The position numbers were made by a program, and so were the translations under genes. From Mugil cephalus (lineage: Eukaryota; Chordata; Actinopteri; Mugiliformes; Mugilidae): a DNA stretch of 64,000 bases. Below the pieces are notes generated by a model. That model did not search any database. It saw only the letters and a list, made by a program, of their open reading frames with translations, and had not been told where the DNA came from. Location: positions 2,125,501-2,189,500 of the forward strand of contig NC_061778.1 in assembly GCF_022458985.1 (NCBI RefSeq). The letters are read 5' to 3'. This document shows, piece by piece, positions 12,540 to 23,770 of this stretch; the stretch's first letter is position 1, and the number at the start of each line of letters is the position of its first letter.

Positions 12540-15500
12540 GGATAGATGGATAGATAGTTTTTCCTCCTGCTGCTCTGAGACATCCCAGCGGAGGTGAAGA
12601 TGGAAAAAACACACTAAACACAAGAGGACAAACACACTCGGCTCTGGCGACACCGTCCAAAAACGTTTTAAAGCAAATGATCAACGATCAAATCAATATA
12701 AAATATGTAAAAAGAAGCTGTAACGGATAAGTATTATTATTATTATTATTAAAATAACTAATGTATTAAGCCATAAATATGATTAATAGTAAAGTTTATT
12801 AAAAAACATCTGTTCATATTTGTAGTTCTCTGGACAGTTTTTAGTGGAGTGGCGCCACCTTGTGGATGAAACGTGCTCAATTTTAAAGCTTCAGATTTTA
12901 ATTTAGGTAGTTTTTCATTTCTCACATCAATTTATTCCTGATAGCAACACTAACGAAAACCTCACTTTTGTCAGTGCGTGTGTGTAAACGACAATTTAAT
13001 CTTCATTTATTATGGAAACGTGGACAATGGACTCTTCTAATTTTAGTGGTAAACAGATATATCTTTATAAACTTAATTTAATTTTAAAAAATTACTTTAT
13101 TTGTCCCTGAAGGACAATTATAGACTAAAAAAATATATTTATAGCACCTTTCAAAACAAACTAATACAACGTGTTTTGATTTACAAAAACATTTATAAAA
13201 AGTGAAACATGAAAAAGGACATTGAGACTAATGCACACTGTAAAAAGTGTAAGTTAAAATAATTAAAGATCAATATCAATAAATAAATAAAATATAGAAA
13301 CACTCAAACTAAACAGAACAATAAAAATTAATAAAGAAATATAAAATAAAAAACCACAGGACTATGACATAAAAGGCAGATTAACGAGTTTTTATCCTAC
13401 GTTTAAACGTGTCAATGTTTCTCAATATTGATTTAAGAGGCAAATATATAATTAAATAAATACCAGGGAGTGGAGGCTGTGTTCACCTTTAATAACTGTG
13501 AAGCTATTGCATAATTTAATCTTATCTTTTTATTTAACTGATTAGTTTAAGTCCCTGATTTGTCGCACTGATCTTTGAACAACAGATTTCTGATGATAAT
13601 AATAAAATACTGAGGAGATGCAGCATTTAAAGCCATGAAGCTCCAAAACCAAAAATCTGCTACTAATAAATCTACAGAAATGATTCCCTGAGAGAGAAGG
13701 TTAGAATGGTTAGAATTTAAGAGGTAATTTAATCAGACTCGACTATGAGGAAGTTATAGAACATGGGTCAAATTATGGAAGAGAACGAGGAAATGTCTGA
13801 ATACAAGATACTGGGAAGGAGGTTGAAATTATGCAATGAAATTTTATATTGCACAGTTAAAAAAATAACACAGTATATGTGTAAGAAGGAGCAATATAAA
13901 AGGAAGAGGGAGATAAATAACTATTATTAATCATTTCTCTTTTTTAAGGATTTGTTTCGTATTTTGTCTGTGACTGAACTAAAAGGAACTGAACCTAAAT
14001 GTGATTCTTAGTGCAATATTTCACTAATGCACGGGATGTCTGAACACTTTTTTTCCCACCAAATCAGCATCAAACAGCCCATAAACGTTTTCCTTGGACT
14101 CACCTTCTGCCACAGAGCTTCTCTGGAGGCCAGACTGGAGCAGGCGGCGACGAACCAGCAGTTTCCCAGTTGACCCTGGTGCAGGTCGTGGGCGCTGATG
14201 CCGTCTACGAACAGATGAGGGTCACTGCTCAACTCCTGGAAGATGAAAAAAAAAAAGTCAGCGTTTACGTCACTTACAGTTTGTAAACGGTGTAGGGGCG
14301 GGGCTTAGCTGGAGGCAAAACATCTCAAACCTTATAGCTCGTTTTGACTGGAATGGACGAGGAAAACGTATATTACAGAGAATAAACTAATACACTGACT
14401 CTCTGAGACCCTGAGTGTTATTTTAAAAAGCTGACTGATGGGACTATATTCACCGACCCCTAAACTCTCACTCACTGGATGGACGATTTGACCAAAGGAC
14501 ACAGAGTCTGGGACAAAGTCTGGTCTGTCTTTATCTAGTGAAGCCTCTAAAACAAAGACATTACAAGAAGTAAATGAAACCACTGTGGAGGGGAAACGTA
14601 GTAAATGCAACTTCTGCTTGATCGCCCCTGAAACATGCAACTAACGTTGTACTAGCTAGCAGTTAGCATTAGCATTAACATGTAACATGTCTATTACTTA
14701 GAGTCCTCTAAATAATAATTAACTTAACATAATTCCAGCCACATTTAGTCAAACCTATAACGTTATCCAGGCTGAAACTGATGATAAATTACATATTTAT
14801 CTGATAAGAAGTGGTTGTTGATAGTCTGACTCCAGTCGTTCCTTTTAATCACCAAAGACAAACCAAAGTTGTCTATAACTGGCCGTGGTCGGTATGTGAT
14901 AAAACTTAGTTAGTGTTTTTGTTTTTTTTGGTTTTGGCACCAAAAAGTACAACAAGACGACATTTTTATGATCGATAGTGGCAGCGTTCGCCTCCAGTTT
15001 CCCTCTGTTTAGCCTCCAGCTAACGTTGTGACATCACAGTGTCGTAGGCCATGAAGGCGTCTATACAATACAACAGAGTCCACATTAACATGAAGCCTGA
15101 GCAGGAACCTGAACCCGAACCAGCACTAGAGATCTGATCTGTTTGTGTGTCTGTAAGTAAGCAGCGCCACCATGTGGACAGTAGAATACTCTCAATCCCT
15201 CATCGCACCTTCACCGAAGATGAAACATCTTCAAGAAATCCAACAAGTCCAGATGTTCTTGTTTCAGCTTTTTCTTTCTTTTTTTTTTTTTTTCCTGGAC
15301 ATGTCATAACCTGGATTTCTGAGACTTCAACCCTTGTTCTAGGATGTGGACAGGCTGCTACAGGTGCGGCAGAACGTGAAGCAGGGCGTTAGCCGCCACA
15401 AGGTAAATACACTCTGACATTAAGTGGGAGCCACTAAACAAACCACAGACCAACGAGACTTCTGCCAAATGATAGAGCTGTAATAAACCAGTGGCACACA

Positions 15501-18500
15501 CCCAGCCAGACAGAATATATAGCACCTTAAACGCAAAGAGAACTAGCACCAAAGAGCTTCACATTTAACATGACGTATACAACAAGTGAACAAATCGACA
15601 CCAATGTATCAAGAAATAAAAAGCTATTAACACGCACATGAAAAAGAAAATAAATAAAATAAAATAAATAACAAAAAATATAAAAAAATAAACACATAAA
15701 ATGTATAAATAAATAAATAATAATAATACCAAATAAGATCAAATAAAAAAAAATATCAAAAATAATAAAAACTAAAATAAATAAATAAATAAATAATAAT
15801 ACCAAATAAGATAAAATAAAAAATAAATATCAAAAATAATAAAAACTAAAATAAATAAATAATAATACCAAATAAAATAAAATAAAATAAAAATAATAAA
15901 TAATAAAAACAAAAATAAAATAAATAAATAATAATACCAAATAAAATAAAAAATAAATAAATAAAATTATGAACTACAGATAATCTGGTGTTTCATGTAA
16001 CTTTCCACCAGACTCTCTGAGCCATGTAAGAAGAGAAACCAGAGAGGAATTCAAAATTAGAGGCCTCTATTTTAAGTGCACATGGAATACATGCCTACAT
16101 ATATAGAACCATGTGTGCACTCATCTGTCGGACCACAAGAAAGACTCAAACGGGGCCGGACGGAGACAAGAAACAGCCTGTAAGCTGCTCCAGTGTTGGC
16201 AACTCTACAGAAAATGATCAAGGATATAATTCAGATACAATGACTGTTATGAACAATGGACTCTGGACAATAACCCTGAAATAATCTTTGATTTCTGTTA
16301 CATAACATCATCATCTGATCGTGTTTTATCATCAGGAACATCGACAATAACCGTGATTTACTCCAAGTGTTGCATCAGCAGCATTCAGGTTGTAAAAATG
16401 ATATGAAGAAGGTTTGGATGGATTAAAAAACACCAAACATCACAGCTTTAGAAAATAAAAACCAACGAGCGATGGTAAAACATGAACCTTAAAAACATCA
16501 GAGTCAGTTAATGACGGGTTCATAACTGAAGCGTTTCAAATGGATCAGAGACGTTTCTTCAGCCTCAAAAATGTGAACCTCTAAAAATAGAACCGACTTA
16601 AAGCAAAGATCCTATTCTGTAAAATACCGGCTGCAACTCTGAGAAGCATCAAACTACGTTAATAACAGACGTACAGAGCCGGTCAAAAGGTTTCGCATCC
16701 TTCAAAATATTCTACATTTCTACATAAAAACTTCACTTCACTGCAGGGAAACGATTTTGTCCAAGAGTCACAAGATAAGAAAAGAACATATATGAAGAAG
16801 ACATAGATAAAAGTTCATATAATGTTGATACATGTTTCAGTTTTGTGTTTTTTTAGTTCGTTACAGAAACACGATGCGATGTAACGACGCCGTAAAGACG
16901 TCCCATGGGATCCTGAGACTTATTTTTAAATATAAGTCCAGTGTGTAATCCAAACCAAAAAGAAGCTGTAGAGTTTTAAGAAGACGTTTCAGTTCTGAGG
17001 GACCGGAGGGAGGTGGAGGTTTAAATTAGAAAACCTCTGAAACTCGTTTGACTCGTTTCTGTACGAAACCTGAAACTGGTGCAGCTCATTTCCATGAACG
17101 TCTGGATACGGACATTAAATGAATGTTGCTCTGACAAAGCAACTGTCAGTCAGAGGTTCTGGTCTCAATGTGTGAACGGGGTCGAAACGTCTCGGGGACA
17201 GAAGTTAATGCTGGATTGTAAATTATACTGTGTTGTATTATATTTCAGTCCAGCTCCTCTTTTCTGGTCTGACATAGATGGATTCCTTTACTCCTCCCTT
17301 AAACCACCTGTTTTCTCTGTATAATCCAACATTTCCAGTAGAACAGAGCGTTGTTGGGCTGGAAGTATCAATCTAAATATCCACAGTATCGATACCATGG
17401 CTAGTATCGGTATTGTATCGATTGTTTTATGTTGGTGCAGCTTCTCTTCAATTACTTGACATTTCAAGTAAAAAGTATCGATATCGGCTTCAGCGATACT
17501 GGCCCTGTATTTACTTGATATCGGATCGATACCAAAATACCCAGTATCGCCCGCCCCGAGAACGTAGTAATAATTAAACGCAAGTGATGGTGTGGCCCGT
17601 ATCCCCGGGAAATAGCATCAGCTCGGCCAATGACAGGAAGTGGAGTCATGGTGTCCATGTTTATATACAGTCTATGCTTGATGTTTGTAGTTGAGGACGT
17701 AGTCAAAGTAACTGAATCCTGTTCATGAACATCTTGCAGATACTTCATGGTTTTGGTCTCGTTTTAAAGACAAGACTCTGAAGTTTCTATCACAAAAGTC
17801 AGAATCTCTCTAAGTGGTTTAGTTCTGGAGGAATCGAAGATCGAACACAGTTAAAAAATAACAAGTTGAGTTTGTCTGTGTTGGTTAAATCCTATAATGA
17901 CTTTTATCAATCAAACCAGAAGAAAATGACATATTGCATCTTGCAGCATTTACTCAAACTAAACTCACGTCCAGAGCTCTGATTGGTTCATAAAGACGCT
18001 GCTTTCCTGTTTTATTTTGTTAAGTTTCTTGGTTTCCTGTCTGGTTTGTCTCGTCATCCCTCTTGTTTACATATAGCCCTGCCTTTGCTTTTGTTCCCTG
18101 TTGTGTCATTTTTAGTCGTCACCTTATGTTTAGTCATCCTCCTTTTCTGTTTTCCCTCTGTGTGTTTTTTGTATTTTATCATCCCGCCGCCTCTGCAACT
18201 CTTTCTGTTTGAGTTTCTTTTCATTGAATAATATTTGAGGAACATCTGGCTCATCTCTTACCGTCCTGCACGAGGCTCCAACCATAAAACCTATAAAACC
18301 TACATCCTATGACACAGGAGTGTTTAAATCAATGTGACGAGACTCAGGTGTGGTTCAGTTCCTGGTTTAGTTTCTATAGGTCATGGATTCATCTTACAAC
18401 ACATGTTTGTGGACAAAGGAGCTTTGTGAGGAGCTCAGAAAAAAGAGTTTTTGTTGCTCATCAGGCTGGAAAAGGTTCCACAAGCATCTCTAAAGAGTCT

Positions 18501-19461
18501 GGAAGCCACAAATAATCCACAGAGAGTCAGACAGATTGAAGACGACTGTTCCCCTCCACAGGAGTGGTCCACCAACAAACATCACATCAGTAATATCGAT
18601 CAGCTCGAGTGTTTTATGGTTCCTGTTTAATTATTTATCCACTGGGATCATCAATGATTGACGAGTGAAAGCGAACGAGAGTCCAGGCTCCTTCACAGGA
18701 GACGAAAATCAAAGTTAAACAAAAAACAAATAAAAGAAATAAAGAAAGACGACAGATTCTGATCTGAAGGAAAAACATGAAGAAGGAACCGACTTTTAAA
18801 TAAATACAGAGAGAAGAGAAAGAAACTCTACGTTTATTGATCCATTAGTTACTGTGGAAATATGAGTAAATGTGCTGAGGAACAGAGGAAGAGGAGAAGA
18901 GGAGGAGGAGGAGGAAGAGAAACTAGACGAGGGGAGGAAGGAATAACAGGAGCAAGGAGGGGAGAAAAAGAAAAGGAAGAGGAAGAAGAGGAGGAAGAGG
19001 TAAAAGAGAAAGTATGTAAGAGGAAAGGAATGAGCAGGAGGAGGGGGAGGAAGAGGAGGAGAGAGATAAAAAGCTATTTTCTGTTCTGTTCTGTGGGATA
19101 AAACCTGGAAGTGAACCGAGTTGCACTGTGGTGCATTCAGGGACAAACAGACGTCCCAACACTTCAAAGAAGAAACGGACGAGACGAGTGTTGAAAGTAA
19201 ATTCCATAAATTCCTCCTCCTCCCTCTGCGTCTCGTCCCTCAGAGAATCAGCTGATCGTCCCGTGACTCTACTTGTTTCTACTCGTTTCTATTCGTTTTT
19301 CTGACCTTGGGTCTTTTCCAGGTGACGTGTCCGACGGTGTTTCTCTGGTAGAACAGCGACGCGTCGGTGGTCGGGAACAGAGGGTCCTCAAACAGGCGTC
19401 CATTCTGCTGACACTGTCTCCTCAGAGCAGAGAAAGACTGTCCCTCATACGGGACGACCAT
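1839..19461 (-). CDS. capn5: Calpain-5, non-classical cysteine protease, 12 coding exons
   Basis: Calpain-5 is a calcium-activated intracellular cysteine protease. Unlike classical calpains it has no penta-EF-hand domain and ends in a C2 domain. Coding exons in transcript order are 19306-19461, 14104-14235, 8733-8941, 7855-8047, 7566-7759, 6031-6108, 5719-5914, 4548-4670, 3599-3795, 2751-2872, 2103-2239 and 1839-2015. All phases join and give 637 residues (human 640). The catalytic triad is intact: Cys78 in [11 protein letters not shown], His249 in [10 protein letters not shown] and Asn281 in RNPWGQREW. The calpain beta-sandwich follows (about 315-505), then the C2 domain with [11 protein letters not shown]. 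The ATG lies 4 bases after a splice acceptor (exon begins at 19465), so the 5' UTR begins in an upstream exon. The third intron region, between 8942 and 14103, contains omp on the other strand. I cannot tell paralogue a from b. Confidence 0.96.
8219..8525. repeat. Hexamer array of TTAGAG / TTAGAA, telomere-like
   Basis: About 300 bases in a capn5 intron consist almost wholly of the hexamers gttaga and attaga with rare cttaga-type changes. Each unit differs from the vertebrate telomere repeat TTAGGG by one or two G-to-A changes. Both strands are open for about 100 codons (Arg-Ile/Arg-Val on one, Ser-Asn on the other), which is a consequence of the repeat and not a gene. Confidence 0.9.
9751..9805 (+). 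promoter_or_regulatory. G-run tract upstream of omp, possible G-quadruplex
   Basis: A purine block with at least six runs of three or more G, separated by A or AGGA, ends 126 bases before the omp ATG on the coding strand. The spacing suits an intramolecular G-quadruplex. A role in omp transcription is inference from position only. No TATA box or clear Olf/EBF site was found beside it. Confidence 0.4.
9932..12182 (+). CDS. omp: Olfactory marker protein, two exons, nested in capn5
   Basis: OMP is a small cytoplasmic protein of mature olfactory sensory neurons that modulates odour transduction. Exon 1 is 9932-10018 (29 codons) and exon 2 is 11751-12182 (143 codons plus stop), joined in phase 0 between a GTGAGC donor and a TTCTGCAG acceptor. 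The product has 172 residues (mammals about 163). The diagnostic stretch [20 protein letters not shown] is almost identical to mammalian OMP, and [27 protein letters not shown] and the beta-strand ending also match. The N-terminus is a fish-specific charged run, MDKDKDKDK, from a GACAAG repeat. The gene lies within a capn5 intron on the opposite strand. Mammalian OMP has no intron in its coding sequence, so the intron here is notable. ATTAAA at 12348-12353 is the nearest poly(A) signal seen. Confidence 0.94.
10885..11060 (+). repeat. Dispersed repeat family A, copy 1
   Basis: The segment beginning aactgaatcctgttcatg and running through the CTGAAGTTT and GTCAGAATC blocks recurs at 17705-17960, 45575-45840 and, inverted, 50215-50470. 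No coding potential or clear terminal inverted repeat is visible. It is probably a non-autonomous transposon or SINE-like element. This copy lies in the omp intron. Confidence 0.65.
12472..12557. repeat. (GATA)n microsatellite
   Basis: About 20 units of TAGA/GATA with two GATG variants near the end, within the capn5 intron just downstream of omp. Confidence 0.97.
12600..14100. other. AT-rich capn5 intron without recognised features
   Basis: Only short A/T-rich runs and a small ATT repeat near 12731-12750 are seen. There are no exons in phase with capn5 and no recognisable element. Confidence 0.6.
14262..15055 (+). repeat. Dispersed repeat family C, longer copy
   Basis: Begins with cagtttgtaaacggtgtagg, followed by a GGGGCGGGGCTTAGCTGGAGG block, a CACCGACCCCTAAACTCTC block and a GTCTGGTCTGTCTTTATC block. 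The same blocks in the same order occur at 29205-29475. Both copies end near a TGACATCACAGTGTCGTAGG-like sequence. This copy also carries an internal insertion of several hundred bases. The family is unnamed by me and is likely non-autonomous. Confidence 0.65.
15640..15970. repeat. AT-rich minisatellite with an AATAATACCAAATAA core
   Basis: Three to four units of roughly 70-85 bases, each carrying aataataccaaataa followed by A-rich filler, repeat in tandem within the capn5 intron. No coding role is seen. Confidence 0.8.
17360..17700. repeat. Composite repeat: GATACCGATATCGATACT family plus a family B fragment
   Basis: Bases 17370-17560 contain several near-palindromic GTATCGATAC-type motifs, also seen near 2915-2940, 23838-23915 and 24240-24320. 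Bases 17575-17690 share the CCCCGGGAAATAGCATCAG block with the family B copy at 33400-33490 (opposite strand). Old, fragmented transposable DNA is the simplest reading. Confidence 0.5.
17705..17960 (+). repeat. Dispersed repeat family A, copy 2
   Basis: Same block order as the copies at 10885, 45575 and 50215 (inverted): tgttcatgaacat, CTCTGAAGTTTCTATCAC, GTCAGAATCTCTCTAAGTGG, then a CCTATAATGACTTTTATCAA block. It is about 255 bases long and runs further 3' than copy 1. Confidence 0.7.
18880..19075. repeat. Purine-rich (GGA/GAA) tract
   Basis: About 190 bases are nearly all purine on the plus strand. The tract lies about 230 bases downstream (capn5 sense) of the first coding exon, and a second such tract lies upstream of that exon at 19635-19801. 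Confidence 0.85.
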
Positions 19462-19634
19462 CCTCCTGAAGGACACACAGAGAGACAACAATCTTATCCA
19501 TGTGACGCCATCACAATAAATGTAATATTATTATTATTATTATTATTATTATCAGTGAGGTTCTTTAAGGCCACGAGTTCATGAACATCAACAACAAACA
19601 CTGAAGTGGTTCGATTCCTTTTTGACTGTTTATC

Positions 19635-19801
19635 AGAAGGAGGACGAGAAACAAGAGGAAGACGAGGATGATGAAGACGAGGAAGAAAAGGAGGAGGAAG
19701 AGGAAGAAGACAAGAGGAAGGAGAGAAAAGGAATGAATAGGAGGAGAAAGAAGGGTAGAGGTTGAGGGAGGAGGAGGAGGAGGAGGAGGAGGAGGAGGAG
19801 A
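19635..19801. repeat. Purine-rich (GGA)n tract upstream of capn5 first coding exon
   Basis: Long purine-only run ending in about ten GGA units. On the capn5 sense strand it is a pyrimidine tract about 170 bases before the splice acceptor of the first coding exon. Confidence 0.85.
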
Positions 19802-20458
19802 CATTACAGACTTGAACTGGAGCAGGAGGATGAGAAACGTGATTCAAACCAGAAAAATAAACGAAATATTTGTCATTTCAGCTTCAGCTGTGACGCCGAC
19901 TCAAACTCGTCGAGTCTTTTTCTTCAGCGCGCGGAGGAACGAGACCGATCTGATCTTCGGTTAATAATTTCCAGACCGCAGAGAGTTTCTCTGGACACAA
20001 ATGAACCGATAAGAGTCCAGGATGGAACACAGAGACTCTCACTTCCTCTTTCTGTCCTCGTCTCGTTTGGTTCTGGCGTCAGGAAACTGCAAACTCATAT
20101 TTCTACCTTGCACTGACAGAACAAACTCCCTGGTCCTTAGTTTATCTAAACTAAACCCACTAACCCAGAACCTTCAAAACGTTAAATACAACAGGATTTA
20201 ATGGTAGAAAATGTCAACATGACCCCAAAACATTATTATTCAATGAAGAGATAAGAACTGAACTATAAAACTGCTCAAATTATGTATAAAGCAAATAAAC
20301 GTCCAGTTAAAGGAGTCGACCTGTGGAATAAAAACACTATAAACGCTCATAATCTGCAGGATTTACACACTTTGTTCAGTCTAAATTTAAAAAGGATAAT
20401 GTTCATTTAAAAAAGGCAAAATAAGCCCAAATAAACCGGAAACAAATAATAACGTTAC

Positions 20459-20530
20459 CACGACCACGAACACGCTGCTGGACGTGTTTCTTCGCGTGTC
20501 GACTTCCTGGGTTTCGGTCACATGACCTCA
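20459..20530 (-). promoter_or_regulatory. Candidate capn5 5' exon and M-box-like E-box
   Basis: A small CpG-containing patch in AT-rich surroundings carries GTCACATGAC at 20517-20526; the reverse complement is an MITF/TFE-type M-box. Downstream on the minus strand a donor-like GTAACG follows base 20459. Since the capn5 ATG exon begins at a splice acceptor, a non-coding first exon must exist, and this is one candidate. The other is at 23671. Confidence 0.25.
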
Positions 20531-20559
20531 GGGACAGTTTCCATAATGTAAATGTGAGT

Positions 20560-22711
20560 CTGTCCATGTGTGCGGAGGATCACGTTCACTCTGAATTATC
20601 CTCCACACACTTCACTAATGGTTTCATCCTCCAGTCCCGACTTTATCTGCAGCTTTTTCTGCTAATTTAATCTAAAATAATGTGTTACTAGTAAATGTGT
20701 CATGTGTTAATGACTTAAGTGGAAACAGAAGGAGTCGTCTTCTCCTTCTTCTTCTTCTACTTTCAGGAAAAATCTGCTGATGTTTAGAGTTTTTATGCTC
20801 TGTTTATAATTTAGACGTTAACTCGTCGCCAACCTGCGAATATTTACTGCAACACAAGCACATTTAACCGTCTGTTACGTAGAAGAGAAACCGTTTAGTT
20901 CTGTTTCCATGATCTTACTGGGACAATAACTCAGAGTTAAAGCTGAAGACCCAGAATCTAGACCTGGTTACCACGGAGACCGGGCCGTAAAGTGGGAGGT
21001 GATGCCGAAAAGAGCGGAGCTGTGTGTGTGTGTGTGTGTGTTCGAAATAAATAAAAATAACTGGATCTCTGCTGTTCATCCATCTTTCTTTTAAATCTCA
21101 CTCCTTCGCTAAAAAGAAACTTTAGGTGCAAAGCTGATAATAAATCACCTGGATGATGATTCTGAAAGGATGAAGGAGGTTATGAACATATTTAGTGAAA
21201 GATCTTCTTCACTGCAGAGAAACCATTTGAATGAATCTTTTTTTTTCTTCCCTTCGCATGTTCTCACGAGTTCTCACGAGTTACTAAATTTAAAAAATAT
21301 AAAAAGCTGTGAGGCGGCTTTTCAGAACAGTTTGTAGACGGAGGTAAAAATAAACTGTTAACATAAATCTGTTTAAAAATGGGTACAAAAAACTATTTCT
21401 GAAAAAGTATATGCAAGATGAAGTGTGTTAAGTGTGAGGATGATGAGGGACATATATAATATATATTTTGACCTATATGTACAGTATGTAGTATATATAA
21501 ATTGGTATGTGATGCATATATGTATATATTTCTATACGATGATACAAACCGTACGAATTTAAAAAGTGTAACTTCTTCCTACTCTTTTCCAGCAGATCGG
21601 CCGCGTTTCTGTTTCTATTTTCTTTGTTGTGCGAAATGTTCAAAATAAATTCATTGATTGCTCCTTAAAGTGATGATATCTTCAAACTTCCTGTTTGAGA
21701 GGATGTAAAAACATGGGCCGAACCAGGAATGTCTGAAAATAATCTGCCACATCTGATTATTTTGTCGTTGTTCATTTTAATTCGGCCACGAACCAAAATC
21801 ACATCCCTGTAGCTTAAAGACGTATTCTGTTTTAACGGTGGGCGCAAAAATAGAGGAAGAAGAAGCAGACGACAAGTCAGAAGTAGAAGAAGAAGAAGAA
21901 GAAGAAGAAGAAGAAGAACCAGAAGAACCAGACCCCCGTGTCTCACTACGTCTGCTGTGTGAACAAGTCCAACAAATCCAGCTGCATTTCTTTAATTTGC
22001 CTCGTTTCTTTTTCTGTTTCCATTCCTACCTGGACCTGGATGTGTTTACCTGCCGAGCTTTAACTTAAAGATGCGACTCTGACACTAAACGACTCATTAA
22101 TTAGCCTGAAAACAAGTGAAATAACTGTGTCCGGGTTCATTGGGGCTCCGAGGCTTTAAGTGAGTCCACGGTGAATGAAAAGAGGCTTTCTGGTCTCATA
22201 CAGATCACGTTTCATTCATTCTGACTGTGGGAAGAAAACTGTGTCACATGGAGACACAAAGCTTTAACTGTGGTGCAACAAATGATCAGAGAAACACCAG
22301 CCAAACATGGGTGTGGTTTCCTGTGAGCCAATAACAGGGAGGGTATGTGAGAGCAAATAAGAAAATATAATTTAATTTATTATCACCGTCCAAACGTCCA
22401 CCAGCTGAAAGTTCACTGACAGAAATAAATTAAAAGGGAGGATTTTTAGGGAGGTTTACAGATGAGTAAAGACAACGAGAGTAACGCCGGAAAACATGCT
22501 TTCAAAATAAAACTATAACTGATATTTAAAGTGTTGTTAATGTGAATTTGTTCAGTTTTGATGCAGTAAGATATTAATACATTAATAACATCATTTCAAG
22601 TTAATTATTGACATTTTCTTTAGTATTAAAATATATTAAACATGTATTATTCAACAAAAAGGAATAAAGAATAAAAGAAAACAAATTAAGAAAATAACTC
22701 CAGACAAGGTC

Positions 22712-22748
<37 letters not shown>

Positions 22749-23369
22749 TACATACAAAAAATAATAAAGCAGCACAGGCATGTATGTTGAAAGTGAAATA
22801 TTTGCCCCACTTTGCTCCACATAGATCCAGGTATTTATCTACCAATCATGAAACTGGTTTGGACGAATCTTTTGATATATTTTTATCCTGTTCCGTTGAA
22901 GATGCCGTGTAGACATTTGAGATGTGATTTTCTTTTAATAAAATCCCCAATACTGTCATTTTATTAGGCTTTTATATGAGTACAGTTTAATTACAGTGTT
23001 TAAAATCCACAAGACTTTAACTTTCAGAGTTGGATTCTGCTACCAGGTCTCATCTGTAGTTTTATTTCTGCTAATAGTTATATTTTATGAAGAACTACAC
23101 GGATCTAACTGTGAACGCCACCAAGACACTGAACAAAAAGCAAATGGAGCAGAATATGGACGTAAGGATTTAAGACTGAGGCAAAATATGGTCTAATTAA
23201 GACTTTTTATGGCCTTTAACTGGGATTATCACATTTTACTCTCTGTGGAAACTCTGTATAATAAAGATTGGATAATTGTTGGACTTTGTCAAAGGACCAT
23301 AAAACATGAACTAAATTATTATATAATAATTATAATCCTAATCTAAATAATCTGGAAGGAATCCAGAAT

Positions 23370-23400
<31 letters not shown>

Positions 23401-23600
23401 AATGAAATGTTTTATTTTGAAGGTTTTACCGGATGTGTGTTTGTTTACTTGAAGCTTGAAATTTATTTTCTTCTTTAGGAACTTTTTCTTTTTTTTCTTT
23501 TTTTTTAGATTTTTATTTTAAATCGAAACTTTACTTTCTATTACGGTCCCTGCGGTAATTCTGCTTCGTCACTATTTGAGTTACCGACGTGCGACTATTT
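20560..23600. other. Non-coding upstream region of capn5
   Basis: AT-rich DNA with a GAA microsatellite (21885-21920), an (AAT)11 run (22714-22746) and an A/T homopolymer block (23370-23402). No exon with support was found on either strand. Confidence 0.55.
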
Positions 23601-23670
23601 AAAGCTTAAAGAAGTAATTTAAACGTTTATGTCGTTAAAGACAGATGCGTTAATTAAAAGAACACTTTAC

Positions 23671-23770
23671 CTGGACGTGGGTTTGGTTCGTGGACGCCTT
23701 CACGGTGCAAAGCTTCCTGTGTTTTTCTCCGGTTCTCTCAGCCCCGGGATGTGTGAAGCTTTTCGGTTTG
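23671..23770 (-). promoter_or_regulatory. Alternative candidate non-coding first exon of capn5
   Basis: On the minus strand the sequence ACCCACGTCCAG is followed by GTAAAGTG, a good donor, at base 23671. The region just upstream is GC-richer than its surroundings. It could be the untranslated first exon of capn5, 4.2 kb before the coding exon. There is no coding evidence, so the call is weak. Confidence 0.25.

Noticed and set aside
18796-19207. Minus-strand Ser/Leu/Phe-rich frames
   Set aside because: Reading of the pyrimidine strand of a purine tract.
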